DNA of 64,000 nt, from NCBI GenBank assembly GCA_028280265.1, contig JANQMD010000004.1, positions 31,196 to 95,195 of the forward strand. Reading direction: 5' to 3'. The translations under genes were made by a program, and so were the position numbers. The notes below the pieces were generated by a model. That model had not been told where the DNA came from and made no database searches. It worked only from the letters and a program-made list of their open reading frames with translations. Origin of the DNA: Flavobacteriaceae bacterium. GTDB taxonomy: Bacteria > Bacteroidota > Bacteroidia > Flavobacteriales > Flavobacteriaceae. Below, in pieces: positions 26,766 to 36,429 of the stretch (position 1 is its first letter; the number at the start of each line of letters is the position of its first letter).

Positions 26766-26948
26766 TTAATTCATGTCTTTTAACCACTCTTTCATGTATT
26801 TGTTGTAATCTACTTTCTCAGTGATGTTATCCTCTGCTATTCGCAAATTATCTACAAGAGTTTTTATTGCCAAGAGAACATTCTCGTCTTTGATGTCGGA
26901 TACCCGATCGTAAATATATTCTTTAAGTAAATCTGTAGAGGTATACAT
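26766..26948 (-). CDS. 60-residue hypothetical protein
   Basis: Starts MYTSTDLLKEYIYDRVSD and ends EWLKDMN. Charged and helical, with no signal or membrane segment. It fills the gap between folA and thyA in the same orientation. It resembles small regulators or antitoxins only in being short and charged; no partner toxin is present. Confidence 0.55.
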   Translation of the reverse strand: MYTSTDLLKEYIYDRVSDIKDENVLLAIKTLVDNLRIAEDNITEKVDYNKYMKEWLKDMN

Positions 26949-27023
26949 ATTTCATAATTTTAAAACTAATTTACGAAGTAACCAATCAATACACAATAGG
27001 TTGAAAAAGAATTTAACATCTTT

Positions 27024-27848
27024 TTAAACAGCTACAATTCCTTTTATATGAGGATGTGGATCGTAGTTGAGCAATTCAAAATCTTCAAAAGTAAAATCTT
27101 CGATATTTTTAATGGCAGGATTTATTTTCATCGTAGGTAAAGGTCTGGGTTCTCTACTCAATTGCAACTCCAGCTGTTCCATGTGATTACTGTATATATG
27201 TGCATCACCAAAGGTGTGTATAAAATCACCTGCTTCATAGCCACAAACTTGCGCTATCATCATCGTAAACAAAGCATACGATGCAATATTAAAAGGCACT
27301 CCTAAAAAAATATCAGCACTTCTCTGATACAACTGACAAGAAAGCTTCCCATCTGCTACATAAAACTGGAAGAATGCGTGACAGGGAGGCAAAGCAGCTT
27401 TACCCTTAGATACATTTTCAGAAAATGAAATCGAGGTATCTGGCAAGACACTAGGATTCCAAGCAGAAATGAGCATACGGCGGCTATTCGGATTCTTTTT
27501 TAAAGTTTCAATGACTTCAGTGAGCTGATCTATTTCGTCACTATTCCAGTTTCTCCATTGATGTCCATATACAGGCCCCAAATCTCCATGTTCATCTGCC
27601 CATTCGTTCCAAATTCGAACACCGTTCTCCTGAAGGTATTTGACATTGGTATCTCCTTTGATAAACCAAAGCAATTCATAGATGATCGATTTTAGATGCA
27701 ATTTTTTAGTAGTGACCATTGGAAATCCTTCACTCAAATCAAATCTCATTTGATATCCAAATACGCTTTTTGTTCCCGTTCCTGTTCGATCTCCTTTGGT
27801 ATTACCATGTTGCAAAACATGCTTGACTAAATCGTGATATTGCTTCAT
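27024..27848 (-). CDS. thyA: thymidylate synthase
   Basis: A 274-residue ThyA. The catalytic Cys is in [12 protein letters not shown], followed by the dUMP-binding region [21 protein letters not shown], and [14 protein letters not shown] near residues 210-223. It methylates dUMP to dTMP with methylene-THF, producing dihydrofolate for FolA two genes downstream. Full length and normal. Confidence 0.96.
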   Translation of the reverse strand: MKQYHDLVKHVLQHGNTKGDRTGTGTKSVFGYQMRFDLSEGFPMVTTKKLHLKSIIYELLWFIKGDTNVKYLQENGVRIWNEWADEHGDLGPVYGHQWRNWNSDEIDQLTEVIETLKKNPNSRRMLISAWNPSVLPDTSISFSENVSKGKAALPPCHAFFQFYVADGKLSCQLYQRSADIFLGVPFNIASYALFTMMIAQVCGYEAGDFIHTFGDAHIYSNHMEQLELQLSREPRPLPTMKINPAIKNIEDFTFEDFELLNYDPHPHIKGIVAV

Positions 27849-28093
27849 CTTTTTATTATTGAATTGTTGAAATGTTTACTTGTTAAAACAGTTCAATTGG
27901 CTATTCTTCTCATTGATAAAAGTAAAAAAGCTTTCGTAGAAAAAAATGAATGCTTTCTAAAATTATTTCACAAGTTATTAACTGCTGCTTTGGAATATAA
28001 GGTGAAAAGTCTGACTAGTGATTTGACTTGCTATAATCAATTATCGTTGAGTTGTTATCGTCAAATTACACGAAGGATTGTAGCATTAGCAAA
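27849..28093. other. intergenic region without a recognised feature
   Basis: AT-rich spacer of about 245 bp between the thyA start and the nupC-like stop. I see no ORF, hairpin with T tract or strong promoter box. Confidence 0.4.
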
Positions 28094-29809
28094 TTACCCG
28101 ATAATCATTCCTGCAATGGTTGCCGACATTAAAGAAGCAATCGTACCTCCAATAAGCGCTTTCATTCCAAATTCAGAAAGTGTTTTTCGTTGTCCTGGTG
28201 CTAAAGATCCAATACCTCCAATTTGAATTCCTATCGATGCGAAATTGGCAAATCCACAAAGCATATAAGTCGCCATGATTACAGACTTGTTATAGGTTAA
28301 ATGTGTTGCACTGGCCACGTCTTTTAACTCAGCTAATTGAATATATCCAATAAACTCACTCGCTGCTAATTTAATTCCTAGAAGCTGTCCCATTAAAGTC
28401 ATATCCTCCGATGCTACTCCAATCAGCCACATCAAAGGAGCAAAAGCGTATCCTAGTATAAATTCTAATGAAAGTTTATCATAAACAGTATTTGCTGCGA
28501 TCCAAGAATTAATAGAAGTAAGTTCTCCTACAATATCTCCTAAAAACCCATTTAGCATTGCAATAAAAGCAACAAATACCAATAACATTGCGCCAACATT
28601 CACCGCCAAACGAAGGCCTTCCGTAGTACCATTTGCAATGGCATCTAAAATATTAGATCCAATTTTTTCTTGAGATACCTTTACATCTGTATTCACCTCT
28701 TCTGTTTGTGGATACAAAATCTTAGAAATGACAATGGCTCCGGGAGCTGCCATTACAGAAGCCGCTAACAAATGCTTTGCAAACACCAATTGAAGTGCTG
28801 GATCATCACCTCCCAAGAAACCAATATAGGCAGCCAAAACGGCTCCCGCTACTGTGGCCATTCCACCAATCATCACTAATAACATTTCAGATCGGTTCAT
28901 TTTCTCCAAATAAGCTTTGATCAGTAAAGGAGCTTCTGTCTGACCGAGGAAAATATTTCCAGCTACTGATAGACTTTCCATTCCTGAAATACCAAGAAAT
29001 TTAGATAATATCCATGCTAATGCCTTTACGACCCATTGTATAATCCCTAAATAAAACAGTAAAGAAGTTAATGCTGAGAAGAAGATAATCGTAGGTAGCA
29101 CCTGAAAAGCAAAAATGTAACCAAAAGTATCCATATCTACCACCAATCCTTCAAATAAAAATTTACTACCAGCTTTGGTGTAATTTAGAATTTCAATGAA
29201 TAGCCTACCAACAAGATTAAATCCTTTTTGAATAAAAGGAACTTTTAGCACCCCTATAGCAATGACCAATTGCAATGATAATCCTATTCCTATTTTTTGC
29301 CAATTGATTGCTCTTCTATTCGCGCTGAATAAAAATGCTATGATTAGCAGTACTACCATACCTAAAACCCCTCTCCATAAAGTATCTACGGAGAATCCTT
29401 GACTGGGAATAATTTTACTTTCTTGCTCTACTACTTCTACAGAGTTTATAACTGCTGGTATTTTTTCTTTTAGAGAGAAATTATAAGATATATTGTTTTC
29501 TATGATGGTCAATATAGAATCTGTATGTTTAGAAATGTTGTAATATCTAACAGTATCCTTCGGCTTTGTATAATTGAATATTAATAAATTATTCTGATGG
29601 ATATAAGTTCCTTCAGCTTTCAAACTATCCTTAGCAGCTAAAGTGTAGGTAAAATTTCCATCTTTGAGATGAAATACATCGCTTTCATCAATTGTAATGA
29701 TCTTTTTTCCTTCTTTTAGAATGGCTTCGAAGTTCCAATTCTGTTCCAGTGTTTGGGAAATTCCAAAAAACGGCATCAAACAAAAAAGAAGCAAGTATAT
29801 TTTTCTCAT
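28094..29809 (-). CDS. CNT (NupC) nucleoside transporter with N-terminal exported domain
   Basis: A 571-residue protein. Residues 1-19 are a signal peptide (MRKIYLLLFCLMPFFGISQ), followed to about residue 120 by a beta-rich lipocalin-like region (NWNFEAILKEGKKIITIDE). The rest is a concentrative nucleoside transporter with many membrane segments, including GNIFLGQTEAPLLIKAYLEKMNRSEM and GMATVAGAVLAAYIGFLG. It imports nucleosides by ion symport. The extra N-terminal domain occurs in several Bacteroidota homologues. It follows the bifunctional nuclease gene by 9 bp. Confidence 0.9.
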   Translation of the reverse strand: MRKIYLLLFCLMPFFGISQTLEQNWNFEAILKEGKKIITIDESDVFHLKDGNFTYTLAAKDSLKAEGTYIHQNNLLIFNYTKPKDTVRYYNISKHTDSILTIIENNISYNFSLKEKIPAVINSVEVVEQESKIIPSQGFSVDTLWRGVLGMVVLLIIAFLFSANRRAINWQKIGIGLSLQLVIAIGVLKVPFIQKGFNLVGRLFIEILNYTKAGSKFLFEGLVVDMDTFGYIFAFQVLPTIIFFSALTSLLFYLGIIQWVVKALAWILSKFLGISGMESLSVAGNIFLGQTEAPLLIKAYLEKMNRSEMLLVMIGGMATVAGAVLAAYIGFLGGDDPALQLVFAKHLLAASVMAAPGAIVISKILYPQTEEVNTDVKVSQEKIGSNILDAIANGTTEGLRLAVNVGAMLLVFVAFIAMLNGFLGDIVGELTSINSWIAANTVYDKLSLEFILGYAFAPLMWLIGVASEDMTLMGQLLGIKLAASEFIGYIQLAELKDVASATHLTYNKSVIMATYMLCGFANFASIGIQIGGIGSLAPGQRKTLSEFGMKALIGGTIASLMSATIAGMIIG

Positions 29810-29818
29810 AGGTAGTAA

Positions 29819-30427
29819 TTATGAACGTTTGCTAATTTCGTCACGAATCTTGGCTGCTAGCTCATAATCTTCGTTAGCTACGGCCTCATTTAACTGATGG
29901 TGTAATTCTTTTAAAGAGAATTTTGATAAGTTGGATGTTTCCCCAACCTCTTCTTCTAAGTTTACCTCTACAGCTTCGGGATCTAAGCTTTGTTCAATCG
30001 CTAGTTCCTCTTCTATTTTTAGATAGATTCCTGCTTTATCTAAAATATTTTCGTAGGTATATATTGGAGCTTTAAATCGAACTGCAATTGCTATTGCATC
30101 CGAAGTTCTTGTATCTATAATTTCTTCAACACCATCTTTTTCACAAATCAGGCTGGAGAAAAAGATTCCATCTACTAACTTATGAATAATGACTTGTTTG
30201 ACTTCTATTTCGAATCGTTCTGAAAAGGTTTTGAATAAGTCGTGAGTAAGCGGTCTGGGTGGTCTAATTTCTTTCTCTAGGGCAATGGCTATAGACTGGG
30301 CTTCAAAAGCTCCTATGATAATGGGAAGCGTTCTTGTTCCATCCATTTCACTCAGAACTAATGCATAAGCTCCACTTTGAGTTTGACTGTAAGAAATCCC
30401 CTTAATCGTTAGTTTTATTAAACTCAT
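29819..30427 (-). CDS. bifunctional nuclease family protein with UvrB/UvrC motif
   Basis: A 202-residue protein. The frame opens at 30460, but the ATG at 30427 gives MSLIKLTIKGISYSQTQSGA, the family N-terminus. The BFN/DUF151 domain (residues 1 to about 130) shows LPIIIGAFEAQSIAIALEK and the SDAIAIAVR motif. A UVR helix pair follows at the C-terminus (LKELHHQLNEAVANEDYELAAKIRDEI). Plant and bacterial homologues degrade nucleic acids; the physiological substrate is unclear. Same strand as the CNT transporter, 9 bp apart. Confidence 0.9.
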   Translation of the reverse strand: MSLIKLTIKGISYSQTQSGAYALVLSEMDGTRTLPIIIGAFEAQSIAIALEKEIRPPRPLTHDLFKTFSERFEIEVKQVIIHKLVDGIFFSSLICEKDGVEEIIDTRTSDAIAIAVRFKAPIYTYENILDKAGIYLKIEEELAIEQSLDPEAVEVNLEEEVGETSNLSKFSLKELHHQLNEAVANEDYELAAKIRDEISKRS

Positions 30428-30443
30428 ATCAATCATCAAAAAG

Positions 30444-30492
30444 CAAAAAAGGCTGTCCAATTCATGGCAATGACCAAAAAATTAGACAGCCC
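30444..30492 (-). terminator. terminator downstream of etfA
   Basis: On the minus strand, GGCTGTC at 30491-30485 and GACAGCC at 30457-30451 pair around a long AT-rich loop with AATT/AATT additional pairs, followed by TTTTTT (30450-30445). It separates etfA from the bifunctional nuclease gene. Confidence 0.75.
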
Positions 30493-30519
30493 TTTTACTA
30501 GGGCACAATTTAATAAAAA

Positions 30520-31482
30520 TTATGAGTTTTGCGCTTTAAAATCTTTCAGTTTGCTAATTAACTGAGGTACAACTTCAAAAGCATCTCCTACAATTCCATA
30601 ATCGGCTGCTTTGAAGAAAGGGGCCTCTGGATCTGTATTCACCACAACCTTTACTTTAGAGGCATTAATTCCCGCCAAATGTTGAATGGCTCCTGAGATT
30701 CCGATTGCAATGTATAGGTTAGATGCTACTGGTTTTCCTGTTTGTCCTACGTGCTCACTATGAGGCCTCCATCCCAAATCTGAAACAGGCTTAGAACAAG
30801 CTGTAGCTGCCCCTAATACTTCTGCCAACTCTTCTACCATTCCCCAATTCTCAGGTCCTTTTAAACCTCTTCCTGCTGACACGACAACATCTGCATCAGC
30901 GATGGTTACTTTTCCAGACGCTTTTTCAATATTGGTTGATTTCACTCCAGAAGCTACAACCTCTGCATCAAAATTTTCTACAGATGCACTAGCTGCGTTT
31001 TCATGAACTCCAAATGAGTTTTTTGCAACACCTAATACTTTGTTTTCAGTAGAAATCTCTGTATTATTAAATCCTTTGTTAGAAAATGCTTTTCTCTTCA
31101 CAACAAATGGACTCGTAGAACTTGGCGTTTCTACAACATTTGAAGCATATCCTGCGTCTAATCCTACAGCTACTAATGGAGCTACATAAAGTCCATCAAT
31201 ACTAGAATCTAAAACTACTACGTTTGCTTCTTTGGCTTTTGCAGCTTGCTCAATCACTGCCGCATAACTCTTTGCATTAAAAACTGATAATCCATCATTA
31301 TTAACAGTAAGGATGGTCTCTGCTCCATAATTTTGTAATTCAGATGCATCGTCTGCATTAATTGTTAAAGCAATTAAATTCGTTCCTAACTGGTCAGCTA
31401 CTTTTTTCCCATAAGAAACCACTTCATAAGCCGATTTCTTGAACTTCCCATCTGTTGAACTTGCATATACTAAAACTGACAT
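30520..31482 (-). CDS. etfA: electron transfer flavoprotein subunit alpha
   Basis: A 320-residue ETF alpha. The C-terminal FAD-binding domain is intact: VVSAGRGLKGPENW, GATACSKPVSDLGWRPHSEHVGQTGKPV and LYIAIGISGAIQHLAGI with NTDPEAPFFKAADYGIVGD. It passes electrons from acyl-CoA and other dehydrogenases to the quinone pool via ETF dehydrogenase. It lies downstream of etfB, split from it by a 171-bp spacer with a repeat. Confidence 0.96.
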   Translation of the reverse strand: MSVLVYASSTDGKFKKSAYEVVSYGKKVADQLGTNLIALTINADDASELQNYGAETILTVNNDGLSVFNAKSYAAVIEQAAKAKEANVVVLDSSIDGLYVAPLVAVGLDAGYASNVVETPSSTSPFVVKRKAFSNKGFNNTEISTENKVLGVAKNSFGVHENAASASVENFDAEVVASGVKSTNIEKASGKVTIADADVVVSAGRGLKGPENWGMVEELAEVLGAATACSKPVSDLGWRPHSEHVGQTGKPVASNLYIAIGISGAIQHLAGINASKVKVVVNTDPEAPFFKAADYGIVGDAFEVVPQLISKLKDFKAQNS

Positions 31483-31501
31483 ATCTTTTCTATTTTTTGT
31501 C

Positions 31502-31568
31502 TGTCTTTACGAGGAAGAATAACGAAGTAGTCTTATAATAAGATTGCTTCAATTCGTTCGCAATGACA
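31502..31568. repeat. degenerate palindromic dispersed repeat in the etfB-etfA spacer
   Basis: The left arm gtctttacgagg...aacgaag and right arm gcttcaattcgttcgcaatgac form an imperfect inverted repeat. It belongs to the same class as the element at 14059-14168. Confidence 0.55.
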
Positions 31569-31653
31569 TATTTTTTTGTTTAAATGTTAAATAGTTGAAT
31601 TGCTTAGGGTTACTTTTAGAACGAGTGAACGTTTAAACAAATCAACATGTAAA

Positions 31654-32400
31654 TTAAATCACTTTCGCTTCGTTGTGTAATAAACTGATCAATTCATCAA
31701 TATTGTCAGCATCCACTAACTTAACAGCTCCTTTTGGAGCAGGCTTCTCAAAAGACTGGGTAGACGTTCCATTTTCCGATCCAGTAGGTTCTACAACATT
31801 CAAAGGCTTTTTACGTGCCATCATAATTCCTCTCATATTAGGAATACGCAAATCTGATTCTTCAACAATTCCTTTTTGACCTCCTACAACCAATGGTAAT
31901 GAGGTTGCTACTGACTCATTTCCTCCATCAATTTCTCTATTAGCATTGGCATTTGTTCCCTCTACTTCCAATCCAACACATCCGTTTACAAAATTAAAAT
32001 CGGTAAGAGCCGCTAACATTCCGGGTACCATTTGCCCATTATAGTCACTAGATTCTTTCCCTGCTAAAACAAGGTCATAACTTCCATTTTTTACAACTTC
32101 AGCCAATTCTTTTGCAACTGCCAACCCATCAGTTGGTTCAGCATTCACACGAATTGCATCATCTGCACCTATCGCAAGAGCCTTTCTTAATGTTGGTTCT
32201 GTAGTCACATTTCCTACATTCACAACCGTTACAGATGCTCCTTGTTTTTCTTTAAACCACATAGCACGAGTTAACACAAACTCATCGTATGGATTGATCA
32301 CAAATTGAACACCATTGGTATCAAATTTTGTGTCATTGTCCGTGAAATTAATTTTTGAAGTGGTATCAGGTACATGACTGATACATACCAATATTTTCAT
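31654..32400 (-). CDS. etfB: electron transfer flavoprotein subunit beta
   Basis: A 248-residue ETF beta. Recognisable blocks are MKILVCISHVPDTTSKI, VINPYDEFVLTRAMWFKE, LVLAGKESSDYNGQMVPGMLA, and the AMP-binding LPLVVGGQKGIVEESDLRIPNMRGIMMARKKPL, which is the ETF signature. Forms the heterodimer with EtfA. Divergent from pdhB. Confidence 0.96.
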   Translation of the reverse strand: MKILVCISHVPDTTSKINFTDNDTKFDTNGVQFVINPYDEFVLTRAMWFKEKQGASVTVVNVGNVTTEPTLRKALAIGADDAIRVNAEPTDGLAVAKELAEVVKNGSYDLVLAGKESSDYNGQMVPGMLAALTDFNFVNGCVGLEVEGTNANANREIDGGNESVATSLPLVVGGQKGIVEESDLRIPNMRGIMMARKKPLNVVEPTGSENGTSTQSFEKPAPKGAVKLVDADNIDELISLLHNEAKVI

Positions 32401-32550
32401 TTAATATTCATTTTAATTTGATGGCTACGAAGATACTACAAATAAATATAAAATACTATGCGTGCATAGTATTTTTTGTATCAAAAGTAATTTTAAGAAA
32501 ACGTTATCGTATTTCCAATTCTCAGTGAGTTTTTTTCTGCATATTTTTCC

Positions 32551-32558
32551 TATTTTTG
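32551..32558 (+). promoter_or_regulatory. candidate -7 box upstream of pdhB
   Basis: TATTTTTG matches TAnnTTTG, 29 bp before the pdhB ATG; the -33 region is a T-run without a clear TTTG. Confidence 0.35.
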
Positions 32559-32587
32559 CTTTCCAATAAACAACTACATTAAGTTAC

Positions 32588-33565
32588 ATGAAAACAGTTC
32601 AATTTCGCGAGGCCGTTTGTGAAGCAATGAGTGAAGAGATGCGTAGAGATGAAAGCATCTATCTAATAGGAGAAGAAGTTGCAGAATATAATGGTGCTTA
32701 CAAAGCAAGTAAAGGAATGTTGGATGAGTTCGGTGAAAAGCGTGTGATTGATGCACCTATTGCCGAATTAGGTTTTGGAGGCATTGCTGTGGGTTCTGCC
32801 ATGAATGGAAACAGACCTATTGTTGAATATATGACTTTTAACTTTTCTTTGGTAGGTATTGATCAGATCATTAACAATGCAGCTAAAATCAGACAAATGT
32901 CTGGAGGTCAATTCAATTGTCCTATCGTTTTTAGAGGCCCTACCGCATCAGCAGGTCAGCTTGCTGCTACTCACTCTCAAGCTTTTGAAAGTTGGTATGC
33001 GAATTGTCCTGGTTTGAAAGTGATTGTCCCTTCAAACCCTTATGATGCTAAAGGGTTATTAAAAGCTGCCATTCGTGATGATGATCCAGTAATTTTCATG
33101 GAATCTGAACAAATGTATGGAGACAAAATGGACATTCCAGAAGGAGAATACATCATTCCTATTGGAGTAGCAGATATCAAAAGAGAGGGAACAGATGTAA
33201 CAGTAATCTCTTTCGGAAAAATTATTAAGGAAGCATACAAAGCAGCTGATGAGTTAGCAAAAGAGGGTATTTCTATTGAAATTATCGATTTAAGAACCGT
33301 TCGTCCTATGGATCATGCGGCGATTATTGAATCAGTAAAGAAAACAAATCGTTTGGTTATTTTAGAAGAAGCTTGGCCTTTTGGTAGTGTGGCTTCAGAA
33401 ATTACCTATAGAATTCAAGATGAAGCTTTCGATTATTTAGATGCTCCTATTAAAAGAATTACTACTGCAGACACTCCTGCTCCTTATTCACCAGTTCTAT
33501 TAGAAGCTTGGTTGCCGAATGCTGAAGATGTTGTGAAAGCAGTAAAAGAAGTACTATACAAATAA
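32588..33565 (+). CDS. pdhB: pyruvate dehydrogenase E1 component subunit beta
   Basis: A 325-residue transketolase-like protein, the beta chain of a heterodimeric 2-oxo-acid dehydrogenase E1. Motifs include YLIGEEVAEYNGAYK, ELGFGGIAVGSAMNG, FRGPTASAGQLAATHSQAFESWYANCPGLKV and the C-terminal LEEAWPFGSVASEI. It binds thiamine diphosphate with the alpha subunit, which is not in the window. The flavobacterial PdhB is the best fit; a branched-chain E1 beta is the alternative. A terminator follows directly. Confidence 0.93.
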   Translation: MKTVQFREAVCEAMSEEMRRDESIYLIGEEVAEYNGAYKASKGMLDEFGEKRVIDAPIAELGFGGIAVGSAMNGNRPIVEYMTFNFSLVGIDQIINNAAKIRQMSGGQFNCPIVFRGPTASAGQLAATHSQAFESWYANCPGLKVIVPSNPYDAKGLLKAAIRDDDPVIFMESEQMYGDKMDIPEGEYIIPIGVADIKREGTDVTVISFGKIIKEAYKAADELAKEGISIEIIDLRTVRPMDHAAIIESVKKTNRLVILEEAWPFGSVASEITYRIQDEAFDYLDAPIKRITTADTPAPYSPVLLEAWLPNAEDVVKAVKEVLYK

Positions 33566-33588
33566 ATTGCAGTATTTTGCGTTATAAT

Positions 33589-33625
33589 AACTTCATCGGC
33601 ATAAATGTTGATGAAGTTTTTTTTC
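33589..33625 (+). terminator. terminator after pdhB, abutting the next start codon
   Basis: AACTTCATC (33589-33597) and GATGAAGTT (33610-33618) form a perfect 9-bp stem with a 12-nt loop, followed by a T-rich tail. The ATG of the DUF5686 gene lies at 33628, three bases past the T tract. Confidence 0.85.
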
Positions 33626-33627
33626 TT

Positions 33628-36129
33628 ATGAAGAAGTTTTTTCCATTTTTAATTTTACTCTTCACCTTTTCAATCTCCTTATCTCAAACGAAGGTTGAAG
33701 GAAAGGTATTTGATGAGAATAATGAACCTCTACCCTATGTAAATATTCTTTTTAAAGGTTCTATTGAAGGAACCATTACAGATGAAAATGGGAAATTTTA
33801 TCTAGAATCTAAAAAAAATTGGGAGACACTCGTAGTTTCTTTTATCGGATACGAAACCGTTGAATTTAAAATTTCTAAGCGAGTTAATTACAATCTTAAG
33901 TTTGTACTAAAAGAAGAGTCTAACACCTTAAATGAGGTGGTAATTATCTCTGGGAAGCAACCTAAAAAAAACAATCCTGCAATAGACATCCTTAGAAAGA
34001 TTTGGGAAAAACGTAGGAGCAATGGAGTTAAAAAATTCAACCAATATCAATATAGAAAATACCAAAAGGTACAATTCGATCTCAATACAATTGATAGCAC
34101 TTTTAAGAAAAAAAAGGTCTTCCGTGGAATGGAATTTGTTTTTCAAAACTTAGATACTTCCGCCGTTACAGGAAAGACCTATTTACCCGTTTTTTTAAAT
34201 GAATCTGTATCCGAAGTTTATGGCGATAATATTTTAGCAAAAGAAAAAGAAATCATCAAAGGAAATAAGAATACTGGATTCAGTAACAATCAAGCTATTA
34301 TCGATTTTATTGACGATCTCTACACAGATTATGATGTCTATGACAACTATATTAAGCTTTTCTACAAGAGTTTTGTTAGCCCACTTTCTAAAACGGGAAT
34401 TCAAAATTACAACTATTATTTAGCTGACAGTGCTTTTATTAAAAACAAATGGTGTTACAATATTGTTTACTATCCTAGGCGAAAAAACGAACTGACTTTT
34501 AAAGGTGATTTTTGGGTAAACGATACTACATATGCAGTGAAAGAGATTAATATGCATGCATCCAAAAATGCGAATATAAACTGGGTAAAAGACCTCTATA
34601 TGGAACAAGAGTTTGAGATTCTTAATGACTCTGTATTTCTTTTAAAAAGAGATTACCTCCTCTCTGATTTTGCATTGAACAAACGAGAAAAATCCAAAGG
34701 TGTTTACGGTAGAAGGACCACATTGTACACCAATTACAAGTTTGATGAGCCTAAAAACGCAAAGTTTTACAAAAAGAAACAATACGATTACGATCCTACT
34801 GTGTATAATCAGTCTGATGAATTTTGGGAAAAGAATCGTTTGGAAAAATTGAACAAGGATGAACAAGGAGTCTATAAACTACTAGACACCTTAAAGACAG
34901 TTCCTAAATTCTTAAGTCTATACAAAACAGCTTCTACATTATCTTCTGGATATTATGAATTTGAGAATCTCAACTTTGACTACGGCCCAATTTTCTCTAC
35001 CATTGGATTTAACGATGTAGAAGGGCTCCGATTAAGGACTGGAGGTCGAACCTATTTTGACTATAATGATACATGGCGAGTTCAAAGTTATTTAGCTTAC
35101 GGATTTAAAGACAAGAAGTTCAAATACGGAATTCAAGCGAAAGCTCTACTAGACAAAAAATCAAGATTAATCATCTCTGGTGGACAGCGACGAGATGTAG
35201 AACAAATTGGTTCCTCTCTGACTGCCACTAGCGATGTTTTAGGAAGAAGCGTCGGATCATCTTCCGTTGTAAACAATGGTCAAAATAATTTATTGACCAA
35301 TCTCAATCTTTCTATGTTAAGCTTACAGATAGAACCTTTCACCAATGTTATTTTTAGCGTATCAGGAAGTTACAAAAGGATGAGGTCTGCTTCTGAAAGC
35401 TTTAGCTTGGATTACAATGACCCAAAAACCAATACAGTTAGCTCCACCGTCAATCAATATGAAACTATTTTCACAGCCAATTATTTTCCTGGCAGAAAAG
35501 TATCAGGAGTTGGAGTGGAAACCCGTACCAATCCAGACCGATTGCGAAATTTATTTTTTCAAGTAACACGAGGTAGCCGTGGGGTTTTCGATAGTGATTT
35601 TGATTATACAAAAGTTCAGTTTACTTATACTCAACCATGGTTTATTGGAGGATTTGGAATACTGCGTTCTTCATTGGAAGCTGGAAAAACTTATGGAGAA
35701 GTACCGTTGGCTTTACTGAGCATTGTTCCTGGAAATCAAACTCCCTTTGCTGTATTTAACTCATTTAATCAGTTAAATTTTTACGAGTTTGTTACCGATA
35801 CTTACGCTTCATTACATTTACAACATAATTTCAACGGTCGACTCTTTGCTAGAATTCCATTTTTAAGAAAATTAAACTTGAGAACTGTAATTGGATTTCG
35901 AACAGCATGGGGACAATTGTCCAATGAAAATATTTTGCTAAACACTACTAACAATCCTTCTCAAATTGTTTTACGAGCTCCAAACAGCACTCCATATTAT
36001 GAGTATAGTATTGGAATTGCCAACATTCTAAAGGTACTACGAGTTGATTTCAATTTTAGAGGAAATTATTTAGAAAATCCAAATGCTAGAAGGTTTGGTA
36101 TTACATTTACTACAGGATTCTTATTTTAA
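33628..36129 (+). CDS. DUF5686 outer-membrane protein with carboxypeptidase-like domain
   Basis: An 833-residue protein. The frame opens earlier, but the ATG at 33628 gives a signal peptide, MKKFFPFLILLFTFSISLSQ. Residues about 22-100 form a CarboxypepD_reg-like beta-sandwich (VEGKVFDENNEPLPYVNILFKGS), as in TonB-dependent receptors. The remainder is DUF5686, a large outer-membrane barrel ending in aromatic FTTGFLF. No TonB box or plug is evident, so it is not a classic SusC. Function unknown. A terminator hairpin sits immediately upstream of the start. Confidence 0.9.
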   Translation: MKKFFPFLILLFTFSISLSQTKVEGKVFDENNEPLPYVNILFKGSIEGTITDENGKFYLESKKNWETLVVSFIGYETVEFKISKRVNYNLKFVLKEESNTLNEVVIISGKQPKKNNPAIDILRKIWEKRRSNGVKKFNQYQYRKYQKVQFDLNTIDSTFKKKKVFRGMEFVFQNLDTSAVTGKTYLPVFLNESVSEVYGDNILAKEKEIIKGNKNTGFSNNQAIIDFIDDLYTDYDVYDNYIKLFYKSFVSPLSKTGIQNYNYYLADSAFIKNKWCYNIVYYPRRKNELTFKGDFWVNDTTYAVKEINMHASKNANINWVKDLYMEQEFEILNDSVFLLKRDYLLSDFALNKREKSKGVYGRRTTLYTNYKFDEPKNAKFYKKKQYDYDPTVYNQSDEFWEKNRLEKLNKDEQGVYKLLDTLKTVPKFLSLYKTASTLSSGYYEFENLNFDYGPIFSTIGFNDVEGLRLRTGGRTYFDYNDTWRVQSYLAYGFKDKKFKYGIQAKALLDKKSRLIISGGQRRDVEQIGSSLTATSDVLGRSVGSSSVVNNGQNNLLTNLNLSMLSLQIEPFTNVIFSVSGSYKRMRSASESFSLDYNDPKTNTVSSTVNQYETIFTANYFPGRKVSGVGVETRTNPDRLRNLFFQVTRGSRGVFDSDFDYTKVQFTYTQPWFIGGFGILRSSLEAGKTYGEVPLALLSIVPGNQTPFAVFNSFNQLNFYEFVTDTYASLHLQHNFNGRLFARIPFLRKLNLRTVIGFRTAWGQLSNENILLNTTNNPSQIVLRAPNSTPYYEYSIGIANILKVLRVDFNFRGNYLENPNARRFGITFTTGFLF

Positions 36130-36429
36130 AAGTTGTTTTTTTAAGTACAATAAATTATTTAGCGTACATCTCATAAGTAAAGTGTCTTGAATCAAGACCG
36201 CAGCGCTTAGGGAAACAAGAATAAAGACTTTTTGGTTTAAAGCTCTAAGCTTATGATCTTGAACTGAATACAATGAAAAGTTTAGCTCCTCATTTCTAAC
36301 AGTGAAACGGTCTTTTCTGTAAAATTTCGAATCGTTATGTCAGCATTAATTGAATTTTTCAACTTTATAACTTTAAACTTTCTAACTTTAAACCTTATTA
36401 GTACATTTGCCGCCCAAAAAATTTAGAGA
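36130..36429. other. 300-bp intergenic region with promoter box and short imperfect repeats
   Basis: No gene is seen. Imperfect repeats of AACTTTA occur at 36361-36393, and a TACATTTG box lies just before ppa. The remainder is unremarkable. Confidence 0.5.
36402..36409 (+). promoter_or_regulatory. candidate -7 box upstream of ppa
   Basis: TACATTTG (TAnnTTTG consensus) 20 bp upstream of the ppa ATG. Confidence 0.45.

Noticed and set aside
26766..26948. Antitoxin of a toxin-antitoxin pair
   Set aside because: No toxin partner is adjacent; the flanking genes are folA and thyA.
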